Source: Scleromatobacter humisilvae (GTDB lineage: Bacteria; Pseudomonadota; Gammaproteobacteria; Burkholderiales; Burkholderiaceae_C). From it: a stretch of DNA of 64,000 bases. The notes beneath the pieces are model-generated. The model was not told the DNA's origin and did not search any database. It saw only the letters and a list, made by a program, of their open reading frames with translations. Both the position numbers and the translations under genes were made by a program. How positions within the stretch are numbered: the first letter of the stretch is position 1; the number at the start of each line of letters is the position of its first letter. Below are positions 26,533 through 35,265 of this stretch, one piece after another. The stretch is taken from positions 248,001 to 312,000 of the forward strand of contig NZ_JAJLJH010000004.1 in assembly GCF_023231945.1 (NCBI RefSeq), given 5' to 3'.

Positions 26533-29500
26533 GAAGCTCTGTTCGCAATGCGGGGCTTTGCGCCGCAATGGTCGTGACGGGATCTACCGCTGGGGCCCAG
26601 TCGGCGGAGCTGTTCCAAGCGGTTCCCGCCAACACGCCGATCAAGCCCTTCGTGTCACGTTCTGCGGATTCGACGCCGGTCACCGTGGTCGTGCTGTTGA
26701 GCGGCGAGCCTGTGGCGCAGGTACAAAGACAACTCGGCAGAAAACTTGTCCAAGGCGAACGCGATTCGGTCATCGCCGCGCGCGCTTCGGAGCATGAAAC
26801 GCTGCGGCCGTCCATCGAACGTCTGGGGGGCAAGGTTCTCGCTCATTTCCACAGCGCGCTGAACGGCGTGAAGATCAAGATCCCGAGGAATCGGATCGCG
26901 GCCCTGCGCGCGCTTCCTGGCGTCGTCGACGTCCAGGCCGTGGGCACTTACCAGCGGCTCAACGTCAACGCCATTCCGCTGATCGGTGCGCCGCAGGTTT
27001 GGCAAGCGCCGGGCAACTATCGGGGCGAGGGGGTGAAGATCGCGATCATCGACACCGGTATCGACTATACCCACGCCAATTTCGGGGGGCCGGGTACGGT
27101 GGCCGCCTTCAACGCCGCCAAGGCGACGGATACCTTGCCCGCCGACCCGTCGATGTTCGGGCCCGGTGCGCCGAAGGTCAAAGGCGGCATCGACCTGGTG
27201 GGTGACGACTACACCGGAAGCAACACCCCCGTGCCGGACCCGAATCCGCTCGATTGCGCGTACACCTCCGGCAGCGTCGGCCACGGCAGCCACGTGGCGG
27301 GCACGGCCACGGGCTTCGGGGTCGCGGCCGACGGAACAACCTATACCGGGCCCTACACCGCCGCAGCCTACACGCCCGGCGCGTTCCGGATCGGCCCGGG
27401 CGTGGCGCCCAAGGCCGATTTGTATTCGGTTCGGGTATTTGGCTGCTCCGGCAATACCAATGTCGTTTCGGAGGCGATCGACTGGGCCGTGGCCCACGGC
27501 GTGGACGTGATCAGCATGTCGCTCGGGTCGGATTTCGGCAATGCCGGCGGTGTCGATGCGGGCAGCCTGGCAGAGAGCACCGCAGTCGCCAATGCAACTG
27601 CCGCCGGAATCCTGGTCGTCGCCGCATCGGGCAACTCCGGCCCGGTGCCTTACATCACGAGTGCGCCAGCGGTTTTCGAGGGCGCCATCTCGGTCGCCGC
27701 CACGGATGCGCTCCCCGGCCTTCCGACCGCCAGCTTGGCGCTTTCGGGAGGTCCCACGCTGACCGTGCAGAACTCGAACAGCGGTGTTTTTGCGAACGGC
27801 AGCAATTACCCGATTCGAGTTCTGCGAAATCCCGACGGGACGGTGTCGCTCGGCTGTAACCCGAATGAATACGACCCCGCGGTGACCGGCGTCAGCCTCA
27901 CCGGCAAAATGGTCGTGACTGTGCGGGGCAATTGTGCGCGCGTCTATCGCGCCGGTGCGGCCCAGCATTTCGGGGCCGCCGCCGCGGCGATGATCAACTC
28001 CTCAGCGGGGTTGCCGCCCTATGAAGGTCCGATCCCGGGAGGTGCCGCCGACCCCAGCGCCGGAAACGTCTACGAACCGGTGACGATTCCGTTCTTCGGC
28101 GTCGCATTGGCCGACGGCCCGTCGCTGAGTGCTCCCTCGGCGGTCAGCGCCATCGCCAACAACACCGCGACCCTCGCGAACCCCGGATTCGAAAGGATCG
28201 CCAGTTTCTCGTCGCAGGGTCCTCGGATCGGCGACAGCGTCTTGCGGCCAGGCGTCACGGCGCCTGGGGTCTCGGTGGCCTCGACGGCTTCGGGAAGCGG
28301 CAACGGGTTCGAAATCCTGTCCGGAACGTCGATGGCCACGCCCGGCGTCGCCGGCGTCGCCGCCCTGGCCAAGCAGGCCCACCCCACCTGGTCGCAGGCG
28401 GATCTGCGGGCGGCCATCGTGCAAACGGCAAGCCCGAGCATGATGCTGGACCTCCTGGAACGCAACGAGGGCGCCGGACTGGTGCAAGCGTTGGGCGCGA
28501 CCACCACACAAGCCGTGGTGCGCACGGCGGACGAAAGCGCGTCGTTCGGGTTCGCGGATCTCCTCGCCGACTTCAGCGGAACGAAGACCCTCACGCTGCA
28601 CAACACGGGCCCCAAGGCGGTCCAGTTCAATATCACGACCACCAAGGTCTCCGGGCCCGCGGGCGCGACCGTGACGACGCCGCCTTCCGTGATCGTGAAC
28701 GCCAACAGCGACGCCACGTTCCCGGTCAGCCTGAACGTGCCGGCCAGTTCGGTCGGTGGGGGTACAGGGTTCCAGGACATCGGGGGTTATGTCCAACTGA
28801 CGCCTTCCAGTTCGCGTCTCAACGGCAACGTCAAACTGTCGGTTCCGTACTACCTGGTCGCGCACAGCCGTTCCAACTTGGCAGTGAGTCAGAGTGGCGG
28901 CACGTTGAACTTCAGCAACGCGGGCGGGGCGATCGCGGGAACCCCGGGGTTCTATACCTTGGGGCTGTACCAGCCCACACCTCAAGGCGTCACCCAAGCC
29001 GATGTCAGGGCGGTGGGCGCGAGAATTGCGGGAAGCACTGTGATTTTCGGCGTCAACACGCACAACCGCACCTCGACCACCTTGGGATTCCAAGAGTTCG
29101 ACATGTGCATCGACACCAGCGGCGGGGCGGGATTCACGCCAAACATGATTCTGATCGGAATCAACGGCTCGTTGTTGAGCAGCAGCCTGGCCAAATCGAC
29201 TTTCGCGACGGCCATTTTCCCCACCGATGCCAACTGCACAATCACTGGTGGCGGCACCGTCTTGTTCACGATCACGCAGCCAACGGACAACTCCACCCTG
29301 CTGTTGCCCGTTCCGACAGGCACTCCCGGGCTGGGATTGACGTCGGCCAACCCTCGCTTCAAATACAGGATGAACTACTTCGGCCCCGACGGCACCGGCG
29401 CGTCGATGCCGGGAACCGGTTCGTTCAATGCGTTCACGCCGGCCGTCACCTTCAGCGCGGCGCCGACCGTGGCTCCGAACGGATCAGGGGTGGCGTCGTA

Positions 29501-29606
29501 CAGCGTGAACAGCGAAATCAACAACTCAACCGCGCTCGGCGTCATGGTGCTGGCACCGGACAACGTCTCGGGTGCGAGCCAGGCCGCCTTGCTGCCTTTC
29601 CAATGA
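26529..29606 (+). CDS. Subtilisin-like (S8) serine protease with PA domain
   Basis: A 1025-residue secreted protease. Signal peptide, then an I9-type propeptide (about residues 45-150). The S8 domain has catalytic D175 in IAIIDTGID, H252 in GHGSHVAG and S601 in GTSMATPGVAG. A PA insert lies between His and Ser (about residues 400-500, VTVRGNCARVYRAGAAQHFG). Beyond residue 680 come two beta-sandwich regions (LTLHNTGPKAVQFNI, FRFKYRMNYF-like part). It has no PEP-CTERM tail of its own. It is coupled to the PEP-CTERM gene just upstream; the protease may process it or share its surface location (inference). Confidence 0.92.
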   Translation: MRSSVRNAGLCAAMVVTGSTAGAQSAELFQAVPANTPIKPFVSRSADSTPVTVVVLLSGEPVAQVQRQLGRKLVQGERDSVIAARASEHETLRPSIERLGGKVLAHFHSALNGVKIKIPRNRIAALRALPGVVDVQAVGTYQRLNVNAIPLIGAPQVWQAPGNYRGEGVKIAIIDTGIDYTHANFGGPGTVAAFNAAKATDTLPADPSMFGPGAPKVKGGIDLVGDDYTGSNTPVPDPNPLDCAYTSGSVGHGSHVAGTATGFGVAADGTTYTGPYTAAAYTPGAFRIGPGVAPKADLYSVRVFGCSGNTNVVSEAIDWAVAHGVDVISMSLGSDFGNAGGVDAGSLAESTAVANATAAGILVVAASGNSGPVPYITSAPAVFEGAISVAATDALPGLPTASLALSGGPTLTVQNSNSGVFANGSNYPIRVLRNPDGTVSLGCNPNEYDPAVTGVSLTGKMVVTVRGNCARVYRAGAAQHFGAAAAAMINSSAGLPPYEGPIPGGAADPSAGNVYEPVTIPFFGVALADGPSLSAPSAVSAIANNTATLANPGFERIASFSSQGPRIGDSVLRPGVTAPGVSVASTASGSGNGFEILSGTSMATPGVAGVAALAKQAHPTWSQADLRAAIVQTASPSMMLDLLERNEGAGLVQALGATTTQAVVRTADESASFGFADLLADFSGTKTLTLHNTGPKAVQFNITTTKVSGPAGATVTTPPSVIVNANSDATFPVSLNVPASSVGGGTGFQDIGGYVQLTPSSSRLNGNVKLSVPYYLVAHSRSNLAVSQSGGTLNFSNAGGAIAGTPGFYTLGLYQPTPQGVTQADVRAVGARIAGSTVIFGVNTHNRTSTTLGFQEFDMCIDTSGGAGFTPNMILIGINGSLLSSSLAKSTFATAIFPTDANCTITGGGTVLFTITQPTDNSTLLLPVPTGTPGLGLTSANPRFKYRMNYFGPDGTGASMPGTGSFNAFTPAVTFSAAPTVAPNGSGVASYSVNSEINNSTALGVMVLAPDNVSGASQAALLPFQ

Positions 29607-29724
29607 GCCGAGGGGCGATCCGGTTGGCTCAGAACATCTCGATCGCCCCGACATCCTCGCAACGCGCCCTCGCGATCCAGCGGCTAGCAGCCGCAACTCA
29701 GTTGGGCGCGTTGCTCCCCGTTCC

Positions 29725-30400
29725 TCAGCGGTTCGCGTCCTCCGGAATCAGGTCAGTGTCGATTTTCAGGCGGAAGAGGCAACCGTGCCGGTCATCCGCA
29801 TCCGAGACGGGGTGGTAGAAGACAAGGATCTGTTCCTTCGAGCCCGCAACCTGCCGCTCGAACGTGCGGTGATGTAGGACGGCCAAGGCTTGCCGCTCCA
29901 GTCGTGGGTCTTCCCAAGATGGCCCCAGCCTGCGGCCGTGATGTCGACGCGCGCGCGATCGGCGTCGATGCACATGGGCAGCGCCGTGGTGCGGTGGACG
30001 GGCCATTCCATGGTGAAGGAGAAGCGCGCGCCTTGCCTCGTGCCCGTCGGGTCGGCATACGGAAGGTTGAGGTAGAAAGCCCAGCCTTGGTCGGGCCCGA
30101 GCACGTCGCCGCCGGGGTCGTCGCGACCGGGGTCGTCGCGACCGCTCGGCTCGATGTGACGGAAGCGGTCAGCAGGCACCCCGATCGCGGCGCCGGCGAC
30201 GGCCGGGTCGATTCGCAGGGACGGCGAGGCGACCACGAACGCGTTCGAGCGGTCGCCCCAGCGTGAGTTGGAAGCTGCCGAACACCAACGCGTCACAGCG
30301 GTGTTCGTACAAGCCGATCCCGTGCGCAGCCAGACCCTCCAGTAGCGCCGCAAGCTGAACAACGTGTTCGCAGGAGGATGAAACGATGGGGTCCGTGGGC
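29725..30400 (-). pseudogene. Unknown gene broken by two frameshifts
   Basis: Protein-like sequence runs through three minus-strand frames in succession. The first, near 30390-30265, has VVQLAALLEGLAAHGIGLYE and ALVFGSFQLTLG. The second, near 30260-29905, has GDRSNAFVVASPSLRID, WAFYLNLPYADPTGTRQG and RVDITAAGWGHLGKTHDW. The third continues to the stop at 29725 with QILVFYHPVSDADDRHG and LKIDTDLIPEDANR. Joined, they would give about 210 residues. I do not recognise the family. A 15-18 bp direct repeat (GGGTCGTCGCGACC twice) lies near 30115-30145 within it. Confidence 0.5.
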
Positions 30401-30411
30401 GAGGAGGCTAG

Positions 30412-30726
30412 CCGAAAGCGGCCCTTGGTCAAGGACAGCTTCTGGCCGTCAGCGGCGGTCGATGCCAGTTCAGGCAACCTTGGTCGCCTGCAGAAGCTCC
30501 CGAAGTCTGTTCAATCCTCGAACGAGCGTTTCGTCTTCGGTGTAGAAAACTTCAGCGCACGGGTTGGTGGGTAGGACAGCGTTCACGATCAACTGACCAA
30601 GCCGAAGGTCGGGTGATTCCGCCCATGCAGCGCGCAGCGCAGCCAGAACGTCGCCAATTCGAGCTGGATCTCTCATGACAGGTAGCCCACCCCAAAGCTG
30701 TCGTCAGCAACCGGCCGGTGCTGACC
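30412..30726. repeat. Two more copies of the intergenic hairpin repeat
   Basis: 30412-30447 reads CCGAAAGCGG ... CAGCTTCTGGCC and is one of the best matches to the family seen at 21.5-24.7 kb. 30689-30726 is more diverged (CCCCAAAGCTGTCGTCAGC ... GGTGCTGACC). They flank one small minus-strand gene (30470-30676), repeating the one gene-one repeat layout of the earlier array, 6 kb away. Confidence 0.6.
30470..30676 (-). CDS. Small hypothetical protein
   Basis: A 68-residue soluble protein: MRDPARIGDVLAALRAAW, then PDLRLGQLIVNAVLP and VFYTEDETLVRGLNRLRELL. The pattern MRD-xRI...PDxRLxQLxxN...FYxEDExL is one I associate with a widespread family of short proteins in accessory DNA without known function. 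Start ATG. It lies between two hairpin repeats and belongs in character with the series at 20.9-24.6 kb. Confidence 0.68.
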   Translation of the reverse strand: MRDPARIGDVLAALRAAWAESPDLRLGQLIVNAVLPTNPCAEVFYTEDETLVRGLNRLRELLQATKVA

Positions 30727-30756
30727 GCAATCCAACTTCACTTTGCCGCCAATCGG

Positions 30757-31332
30757 TCACCGCCCCACCACCCTGAAATCAAACCGCACCGCCAAGCGGT
30801 TGTCCGCCACCCGCACCGACTCGATGTTCAACGCCTGCACGTCGGCCTGCAACTGCCCACTCGCCCCCTGCAACATCGCGCGCACGGCCTTCAGCACGTC
30901 CAGATCCAACGCCCCCGGCAGCGTCGGCGCGAGGCCGGAGTTCAGCACGATGCGGGTGTTCGCATCGCCGACGTCCTCGACGCGGATGTCCGAGAGGCGG
31001 ATGCGCGTGCCCTGCGCGGCGGGTACGCCCGAGACCGTGGCCCAGGAGGCCAGGTCGACGCCGGCGCAGCTGTCGCCGAGGTCCATGCCGACTCGGGCGC
31101 TGAGGTGGGCGCGGATGACGACGCGGCCGTTGGCGAGCGTCACGGTGGGGTTGTCGAGCCAGGCGCTGCAGGCGCCGCCCTGCAGGACGTAGCGGCCGTG
31201 GTCCCGGAACAGCGATTCGACGACCAGCTTCTGGACGGCGGACTGCTCCAGCACGATCTCGGCGGCGTGGGCGCCGGCGGCCGACGCGACCGTGGCGGCC
31301 AGCACGGCCGCGCGAAGGAATGGGAGGTTCAT
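30757..31332 (-). CDS. Exported protein of unknown function
   Basis: A 191-residue protein with signal peptide (FLRAAVLAATVASAAGAHA) and a predicted beta-rich lipid-binding-like body: SAVQKLVVESLFRDHGRYVL, CSAWLDNPTVTLANGRVVIRAHLSAR and ADNRLAVRFDFRVVG. Two Cys at GGACS and DSCAGV may form a disulfide. Comparable to periplasmic TULIP/DUF1439-like proteins in overall pattern, but the assignment is uncertain. It marks the return to high-GC core-like codon use and lies 30 bp after livF on the same strand. Confidence 0.72.
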   Translation of the reverse strand: MNLPFLRAAVLAATVASAAGAHAAEIVLEQSAVQKLVVESLFRDHGRYVLQGGACSAWLDNPTVTLANGRVVIRAHLSARVGMDLGDSCAGVDLASWATVSGVPAAQGTRIRLSDIRVEDVGDANTRIVLNSGLAPTLPGALDLDVLKAVRAMLQGASGQLQADVQALNIESVRVADNRLAVRFDFRVVGR

Positions 31333-31362
31333 GCCGCGAGACTAGCACCGGCGCGTCGGCGG

Positions 31363-32058
31363 TCAGACCTCCAGCCACTCCTTGCGCACGCCCGCATCCG
31401 CCTTCAACGCCGCCGGAGTGCCCTCGAACACCACGCGTCCGTGCCCCATCACCACGCAGCGCTGCGAGATCTCGAGCGCGATGGTGAGCTTCTGCTCGAT
31501 CAGCAGCACCGACAGCCCGCGCGCCTTCAGCGCCAGCAGGTACTCGGCCACCTGCTCGACGATCTTGGGCGCGAGACCCTCGGTGGGCTCGTCGATGATG
31601 ATCAGCTCGGGGTCGCCCATCAGCGTGCGGCACAGCGTCAGCATCTGCTGCTCGCCGCCGGACAGCACGCCGGCCTCCGTGTGCTGGCGTTCGCGCAGGC
31701 GCGGGAACAGCGCGTACATGTCGTCGAAGGTCCAGCGCGGACTCTTCGCGCGCGACTTCTGGCCCAGCTGCAGGTTCTGGTGCACGGTGAGCTTGGGGAA
31801 GATGTCGCGGTTCTCGGGAACGTAGCCGATGCCGCGCTGCGCGATCTCGTACGGCTTCAGGCCAGCGAGCGACCGGCCCTGCCACGCGATGCCGCCCTGG
31901 GTATCGACCAGTCCCATGATCGCCTTCGCGGTGGTCGAGCGGCCGGAGCCGTTGCGGCCCAGCAGCGCGACGATCTCGCCGGGCGCGACCTGCAGGTCGA
32001 CGCCGTGCAGCACGTGGCTCTTGCCGTAGAAGGCGTGGAGCTTGTCGAGCTTGAGCAT
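31363..32058 (-). CDS. livF: Branched-chain amino-acid type ABC transporter, ATP-binding protein LivF
   Basis: A 231-residue ATPase of the HAAT family. Walker A reads GRNGSGRST, with Arg40 at the position of the usual Lys. The signature is LSGGEQQ, Walker B is LIIIDEPTEGLAP and the switch His is replaced in LLIEQKL, as in other LivF proteins. The start at 32058 overlaps the livG stop. It energises the LivH/LivM permease with LivG. The clustered binding protein at 35266 defines the ligand, which could be a branched-chain amino acid, an amide or urea. Confidence 0.88.
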   Translation of the reverse strand: MLKLDKLHAFYGKSHVLHGVDLQVAPGEIVALLGRNGSGRSTTAKAIMGLVDTQGGIAWQGRSLAGLKPYEIAQRGIGYVPENRDIFPKLTVHQNLQLGQKSRAKSPRWTFDDMYALFPRLRERQHTEAGVLSGGEQQMLTLCRTLMGDPELIIIDEPTEGLAPKIVEQVAEYLLALKARGLSVLLIEQKLTIALEISQRCVVMGHGRVVFEGTPAALKADAGVRKEWLEV

Positions 32059-32828
32059 CACGCCTCCGTCGCCTGCGCGAGCACGGAGCCGAGGTAGGCC
32101 TCCTGCACGCGCGGGTTGGCGCGCACGGCCTCGGGCGTGTCGAAGGCGATCACCTCGCCGTAGACCAGCACGGCGATGCGGTCGGCCAGGCCGAAGACGA
32201 CGCCCATGTCGTGTTCGACGGTCAGCAGCGTCTTGCCGGCGGTGACGTCGCGGATCAGCTGCACGAAGCGGCGCGTCTCGCTCTTGCTCATGCCGGCGGT
32301 GGGCTCGTCCAGCAGGATGACGTCGGCGCCGCCGGCGATGGTCAGGCCGATCTCCAGCGCGCGCTGTTCGGCGTAGGTGAGGTTCATCGCGAGCGCGTCG
32401 CGGCGGCGCTGCAGCTGCAGCATGGCCATGACCTCCTCGGCGCGTTCGTTGGCGTCGCGCAGGTTGGCCAGGAAGCGCCAGAACGCGTAGCGATAGCCGA
32501 GCGACCACAGCACCGCGCAGCGCAGGTTCTCGAACACCGACAGGTGCGTGAACAGGTTGCTGACCTGGAAGCTGCGCGCGAGCCCTTGCCGGTTGATGCG
32601 ATGCGGCGCGGCGCCGTCGATGCGCGCGCCGTTCAGCAGGATCTCGCCCGAGCTGGGCGCGAAGCGTCCGCTGATCAGGTTGAACAGCGTGGACTTGCCG
32701 GCGCCGTTGGGCCCGATGATCGCGACGCGCTCGCCGGCGTTCACGCGCAGCGACGCGCCGCGGATGATCTCCGTCTTGCCGAAGCGCTTGTGGACATCGC
32801 GCAATTCGAGGGCGACACGCTCGGTCAC
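32058..32828 (-). CDS. livG: Branched-chain amino-acid type ABC transporter, ATP-binding protein LivG
   Basis: A 256-residue ATPase with a normal Walker A (GPNGAGKST), signature region LTYAEQRALEIG in place of LSGGQ as usual for LivG, Walker B VILLDEPTAGM and the switch in TVEHDMGVVF. The stop codon overlaps the livF start and the start overlaps the livM stop by four bases, showing tight coupling across the operon. Confidence 0.92.
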   Translation of the reverse strand: MTERVALELRDVHKRFGKTEIIRGASLRVNAGERVAIIGPNGAGKSTLFNLISGRFAPSSGEILLNGARIDGAAPHRINRQGLARSFQVSNLFTHLSVFENLRCAVLWSLGYRYAFWRFLANLRDANERAEEVMAMLQLQRRRDALAMNLTYAEQRALEIGLTIAGGADVILLDEPTAGMSKSETRRFVQLIRDVTAGKTLLTVEHDMGVVFGLADRIAVLVYGEVIAFDTPEAVRANPRVQEAYLGSVLAQATEA

Positions 32829-34117
32829 GCGGCCTCCCGGCGCTTCAGCTCGCGCTCGATGTCGTGCTGCGCGGCGTCCCAGCGCACGCGGAAACGCCGG
32901 CGCGCCAGCTCGAAGGCGATGGCGCCGGCGACGAACAGCAACGCCGCGCCGACCCAGGCGCCGGCGCCCTTCGCGTTCAGCGACACGCCGCCGAACGTCA
33001 TCACCGGCCCGAGGGCCTCGTTCAATTGCAGGTGGTAAAGCATCTCGACCATCGCGCTCGCGCCCGTGAACGCGATCGCGCCCGCGACGAACAACGCGAG
33101 ATAGCCGGACAACAGCGGCCGCAGCCTGCCGAACGCCGCGAGCCGCAGGTTTGCGAGGACCAGCCCCGCGACCCCGGACGGCGCGTACATCACCATCAGC
33201 ATGAACGCGAGGCCCAGGTACAGCAGCCAGGCCTTGGTGATGTTGGACAGCACGACCGTCGCCAGCACCATCAGCACGCCGCCGATGATCGGGCCGAAGA
33301 ACGCGGTCGAGCCGCCCAGGAACGTGAACAGCAGGTAGGCGCCGGAGCGCTGTGCGCCGACGACCTCCGCCGTCGCCAGCTCGAAGTTGATCGCCGCGAG
33401 CCCGCCGGCGATGCCCGCGAACAGGCCCGAGATCATGAAGGCGAGCCAGCGCACGCGCTGCGTGTCGTAGCCGATGAAGGCGACGCGCTCGGGGTTGTCG
33501 CGCACCGCGTTGAGCATGCGGCCCAGCGGCGTGCGCGTGAACGCGAACATCAGGCCGGTGCAGACGAAGCAGTACAGCGCGATGAGGTAATACACCTGGA
33601 TCTGCGGGCCGAACGTGACGCCGAGGGTCGCCGGCGGCACGACGCGGTTGCTGTTGATGCCCGCCTCGCCGCCGAAGAATTCGGGCAGCATCAGCGACAT
33701 CGAATACACCAGTTCGCCGATGCCCAGCGTGATCATCGCGAAGGTCGTGCCCGACTTGCGCGTCGTCACGAAGCCGAACAGCGCCGCGAAGACGAGGCCC
33801 GCGAGGCCGCCCACCATCGGCACCAGGCTGACGGGCAGGTGCAGCGAGCCGTCACCCACCTTGTTGAGCGCATGGATCGCCAGGAAGCCGCCAAGCCCGC
33901 TGTAGACCGCATGGCCGAAGCTGAGCATGCCGCCCTGCCCCAGCAGCATGTTGTACGACAGGCAGGCGATGATCGCGATGCCCATCTGCGACAGCAACGT
34001 CTGCGACAGGCTGCTGTTGAACACGAGCGGCGCGAGCAGCAGGATCAGCGCGTAGCCGCCCCACACGATCCAGCGGCCGATGTCGATCGGCCGGAAATGA
34101 AAGACACGCTCAGTCAT
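32825..34117 (-). CDS. livM: Branched-chain amino-acid type ABC transporter, permease LivM
   Basis: A 430-residue inner-membrane permease with about ten or eleven membrane segments. LLGQGGMLSFGHAVYSGLGGF and SGTTFAMITLGIGELVYSM are the conserved LivM blocks, and the coupling loop lies in GRMLNAVRDNPERVAFIGYD. The last 90 residues add two or three extra helices and a basic tail, making it longer than classic LivM. It overlaps livH by eight bases. Confidence 0.9.
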   Translation of the reverse strand: MTERVFHFRPIDIGRWIVWGGYALILLLAPLVFNSSLSQTLLSQMGIAIIACLSYNMLLGQGGMLSFGHAVYSGLGGFLAIHALNKVGDGSLHLPVSLVPMVGGLAGLVFAALFGFVTTRKSGTTFAMITLGIGELVYSMSLMLPEFFGGEAGINSNRVVPPATLGVTFGPQIQVYYLIALYCFVCTGLMFAFTRTPLGRMLNAVRDNPERVAFIGYDTQRVRWLAFMISGLFAGIAGGLAAINFELATAEVVGAQRSGAYLLFTFLGGSTAFFGPIIGGVLMVLATVVLSNITKAWLLYLGLAFMLMVMYAPSGVAGLVLANLRLAAFGRLRPLLSGYLALFVAGAIAFTGASAMVEMLYHLQLNEALGPVMTFGGVSLNAKGAGAWVGAALLFVAGAIAFELARRRFRVRWDAAQHDIERELKRREAA

Positions 34118-35126
34118 CGCGCGTCCCGAACAGCCCGCGCGGCCGCACGATCAGCACCAGCACCAGCAGCAGGTACGGCAGGATGGGCGCGACCTGCGCC
34201 AGCGTGAGCTTCATCAGCGGCCAGGCGACGCTGTCGGTCGACACCGTCCAGCCGACCGCGGCCGCCACGTTGACCAGCGACTTGTCGACCGTCAACGGCA
34301 CCGTCTGCAGCAGCCCGATCAGCAACGAGGCGACGAAGGCGCCGACCAGCGAGCCGGTGCCGCCGACGACCACGACGACGAACAGGATCGAGCCGACGGC
34401 CGCGGCCATCGCCGGCTCGGTGACGAAGGTGGCGCCGCCGATCACGCCGGCCAGCCCGGCCAGCGCGCAGCCCGCGCCGAACACCAGCATGAACACGCGC
34501 GGCACGTCGTGGCCCAGCGCCTCGACCATCTCGGGATGGGTCAGCGCCGCCTGGATCACCAGGCCCACGCGCGTGTGCTTGAGCAGCAGCCACAGCGCGA
34601 GGAGCATCAGCAGCGCCACGCCCATCATGAAGGCGCGCGTTGCCGGGAACGTCGTGCAGACCGCGTGCGCGCAGGCCGCCGCGTCCGCATGGCCGAAGAC
34701 GAGCGACAGCCCCGTCGTCGTCGACTGCACCAGCGTGAACGCCGGTTGCGCGAGCACGGCCGGCGGATCGAAGGCCACCGGCGCGCGGCCCCAGACGACC
34801 TGCACGAGCTCCAGGATGAGGTAGCTGAGCCCGAAGGTGACGAGCAGCTCCGCCACGTTGCCGAAGCGGTGCACGCGGCGCAGGCAGGCGCGCTCGAACA
34901 CCGCGCCGAGCCCGCCCACCACGACCGGCGCGACCGCCAGCGCCGGCCAGAAGCCGACGATGCGCGACGTTGCATAGCCGACGTAGGCGCCCAGCATGTA
35001 GAAGCCGGCGTGCGCGAAGTTGAGCACGCCCATCATGCTGAAGATCAGCGTCAGCCCCGCGCTGAGCATGAACAGCAACAGCCCCGAGCTGAGGCCGTTG
35101 AGCAGGTTGATGACGACCTGGTCCAA
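34110..35126 (-). CDS. livH: Branched-chain amino-acid type ABC transporter, permease LivH
   Basis: A 338-residue permease beginning DQVVINLLNGLSSGLLLFMLSAGLTLIFSMMGVLNFAHAGFYMLGAY, the typical LivH start. Helices follow to the coupling loop around LTHPEMVEALGHDVPRV, with GAFVASLLIGLLQT near the end. It is first of the permease genes after the intergenic hairpin region that separates it from the binding protein gene. Confidence 0.9.
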   Translation of the reverse strand: MDQVVINLLNGLSSGLLLFMLSAGLTLIFSMMGVLNFAHAGFYMLGAYVGYATSRIVGFWPALAVAPVVVGGLGAVFERACLRRVHRFGNVAELLVTFGLSYLILELVQVVWGRAPVAFDPPAVLAQPAFTLVQSTTTGLSLVFGHADAAACAHAVCTTFPATRAFMMGVALLMLLALWLLLKHTRVGLVIQAALTHPEMVEALGHDVPRVFMLVFGAGCALAGLAGVIGGATFVTEPAMAAAVGSILFVVVVVGGTGSLVGAFVASLLIGLLQTVPLTVDKSLVNVAAAVGWTVSTDSVAWPLMKLTLAQVAPILPYLLLVLVLIVRPRGLFGTRDD

Positions 35127-35262
35127 CCGCCGCCTTCAGCGGCGCGAAGCGCCGCGCGCTGGCCGCAGGCCCAACCAAGCTCTCGGGCAGCGAGGCTCAC
35201 CACCCGAGCCAAACCGAGCTCCCCCTCGGGAGGCAGCGACCAGCGGGAGCGTGGGGATCAAC
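35127..35262. repeat. GC-rich hairpin region between the binding protein and livH
   Basis: About 136 bp with several inverted repeats, including CCCCCTCGGGAGG followed by CAGCGACCAGCGGGAGCGTGGGG. The latter phrase resembles a dispersed intergenic element of Comamonadaceae-type genomes (from memory). On the minus strand it lies between the binding-protein stop and the livH start, where hairpins commonly lower expression of the membrane genes relative to the binding protein. Confidence 0.55.
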
Positions 35263-35265
35263 ATT

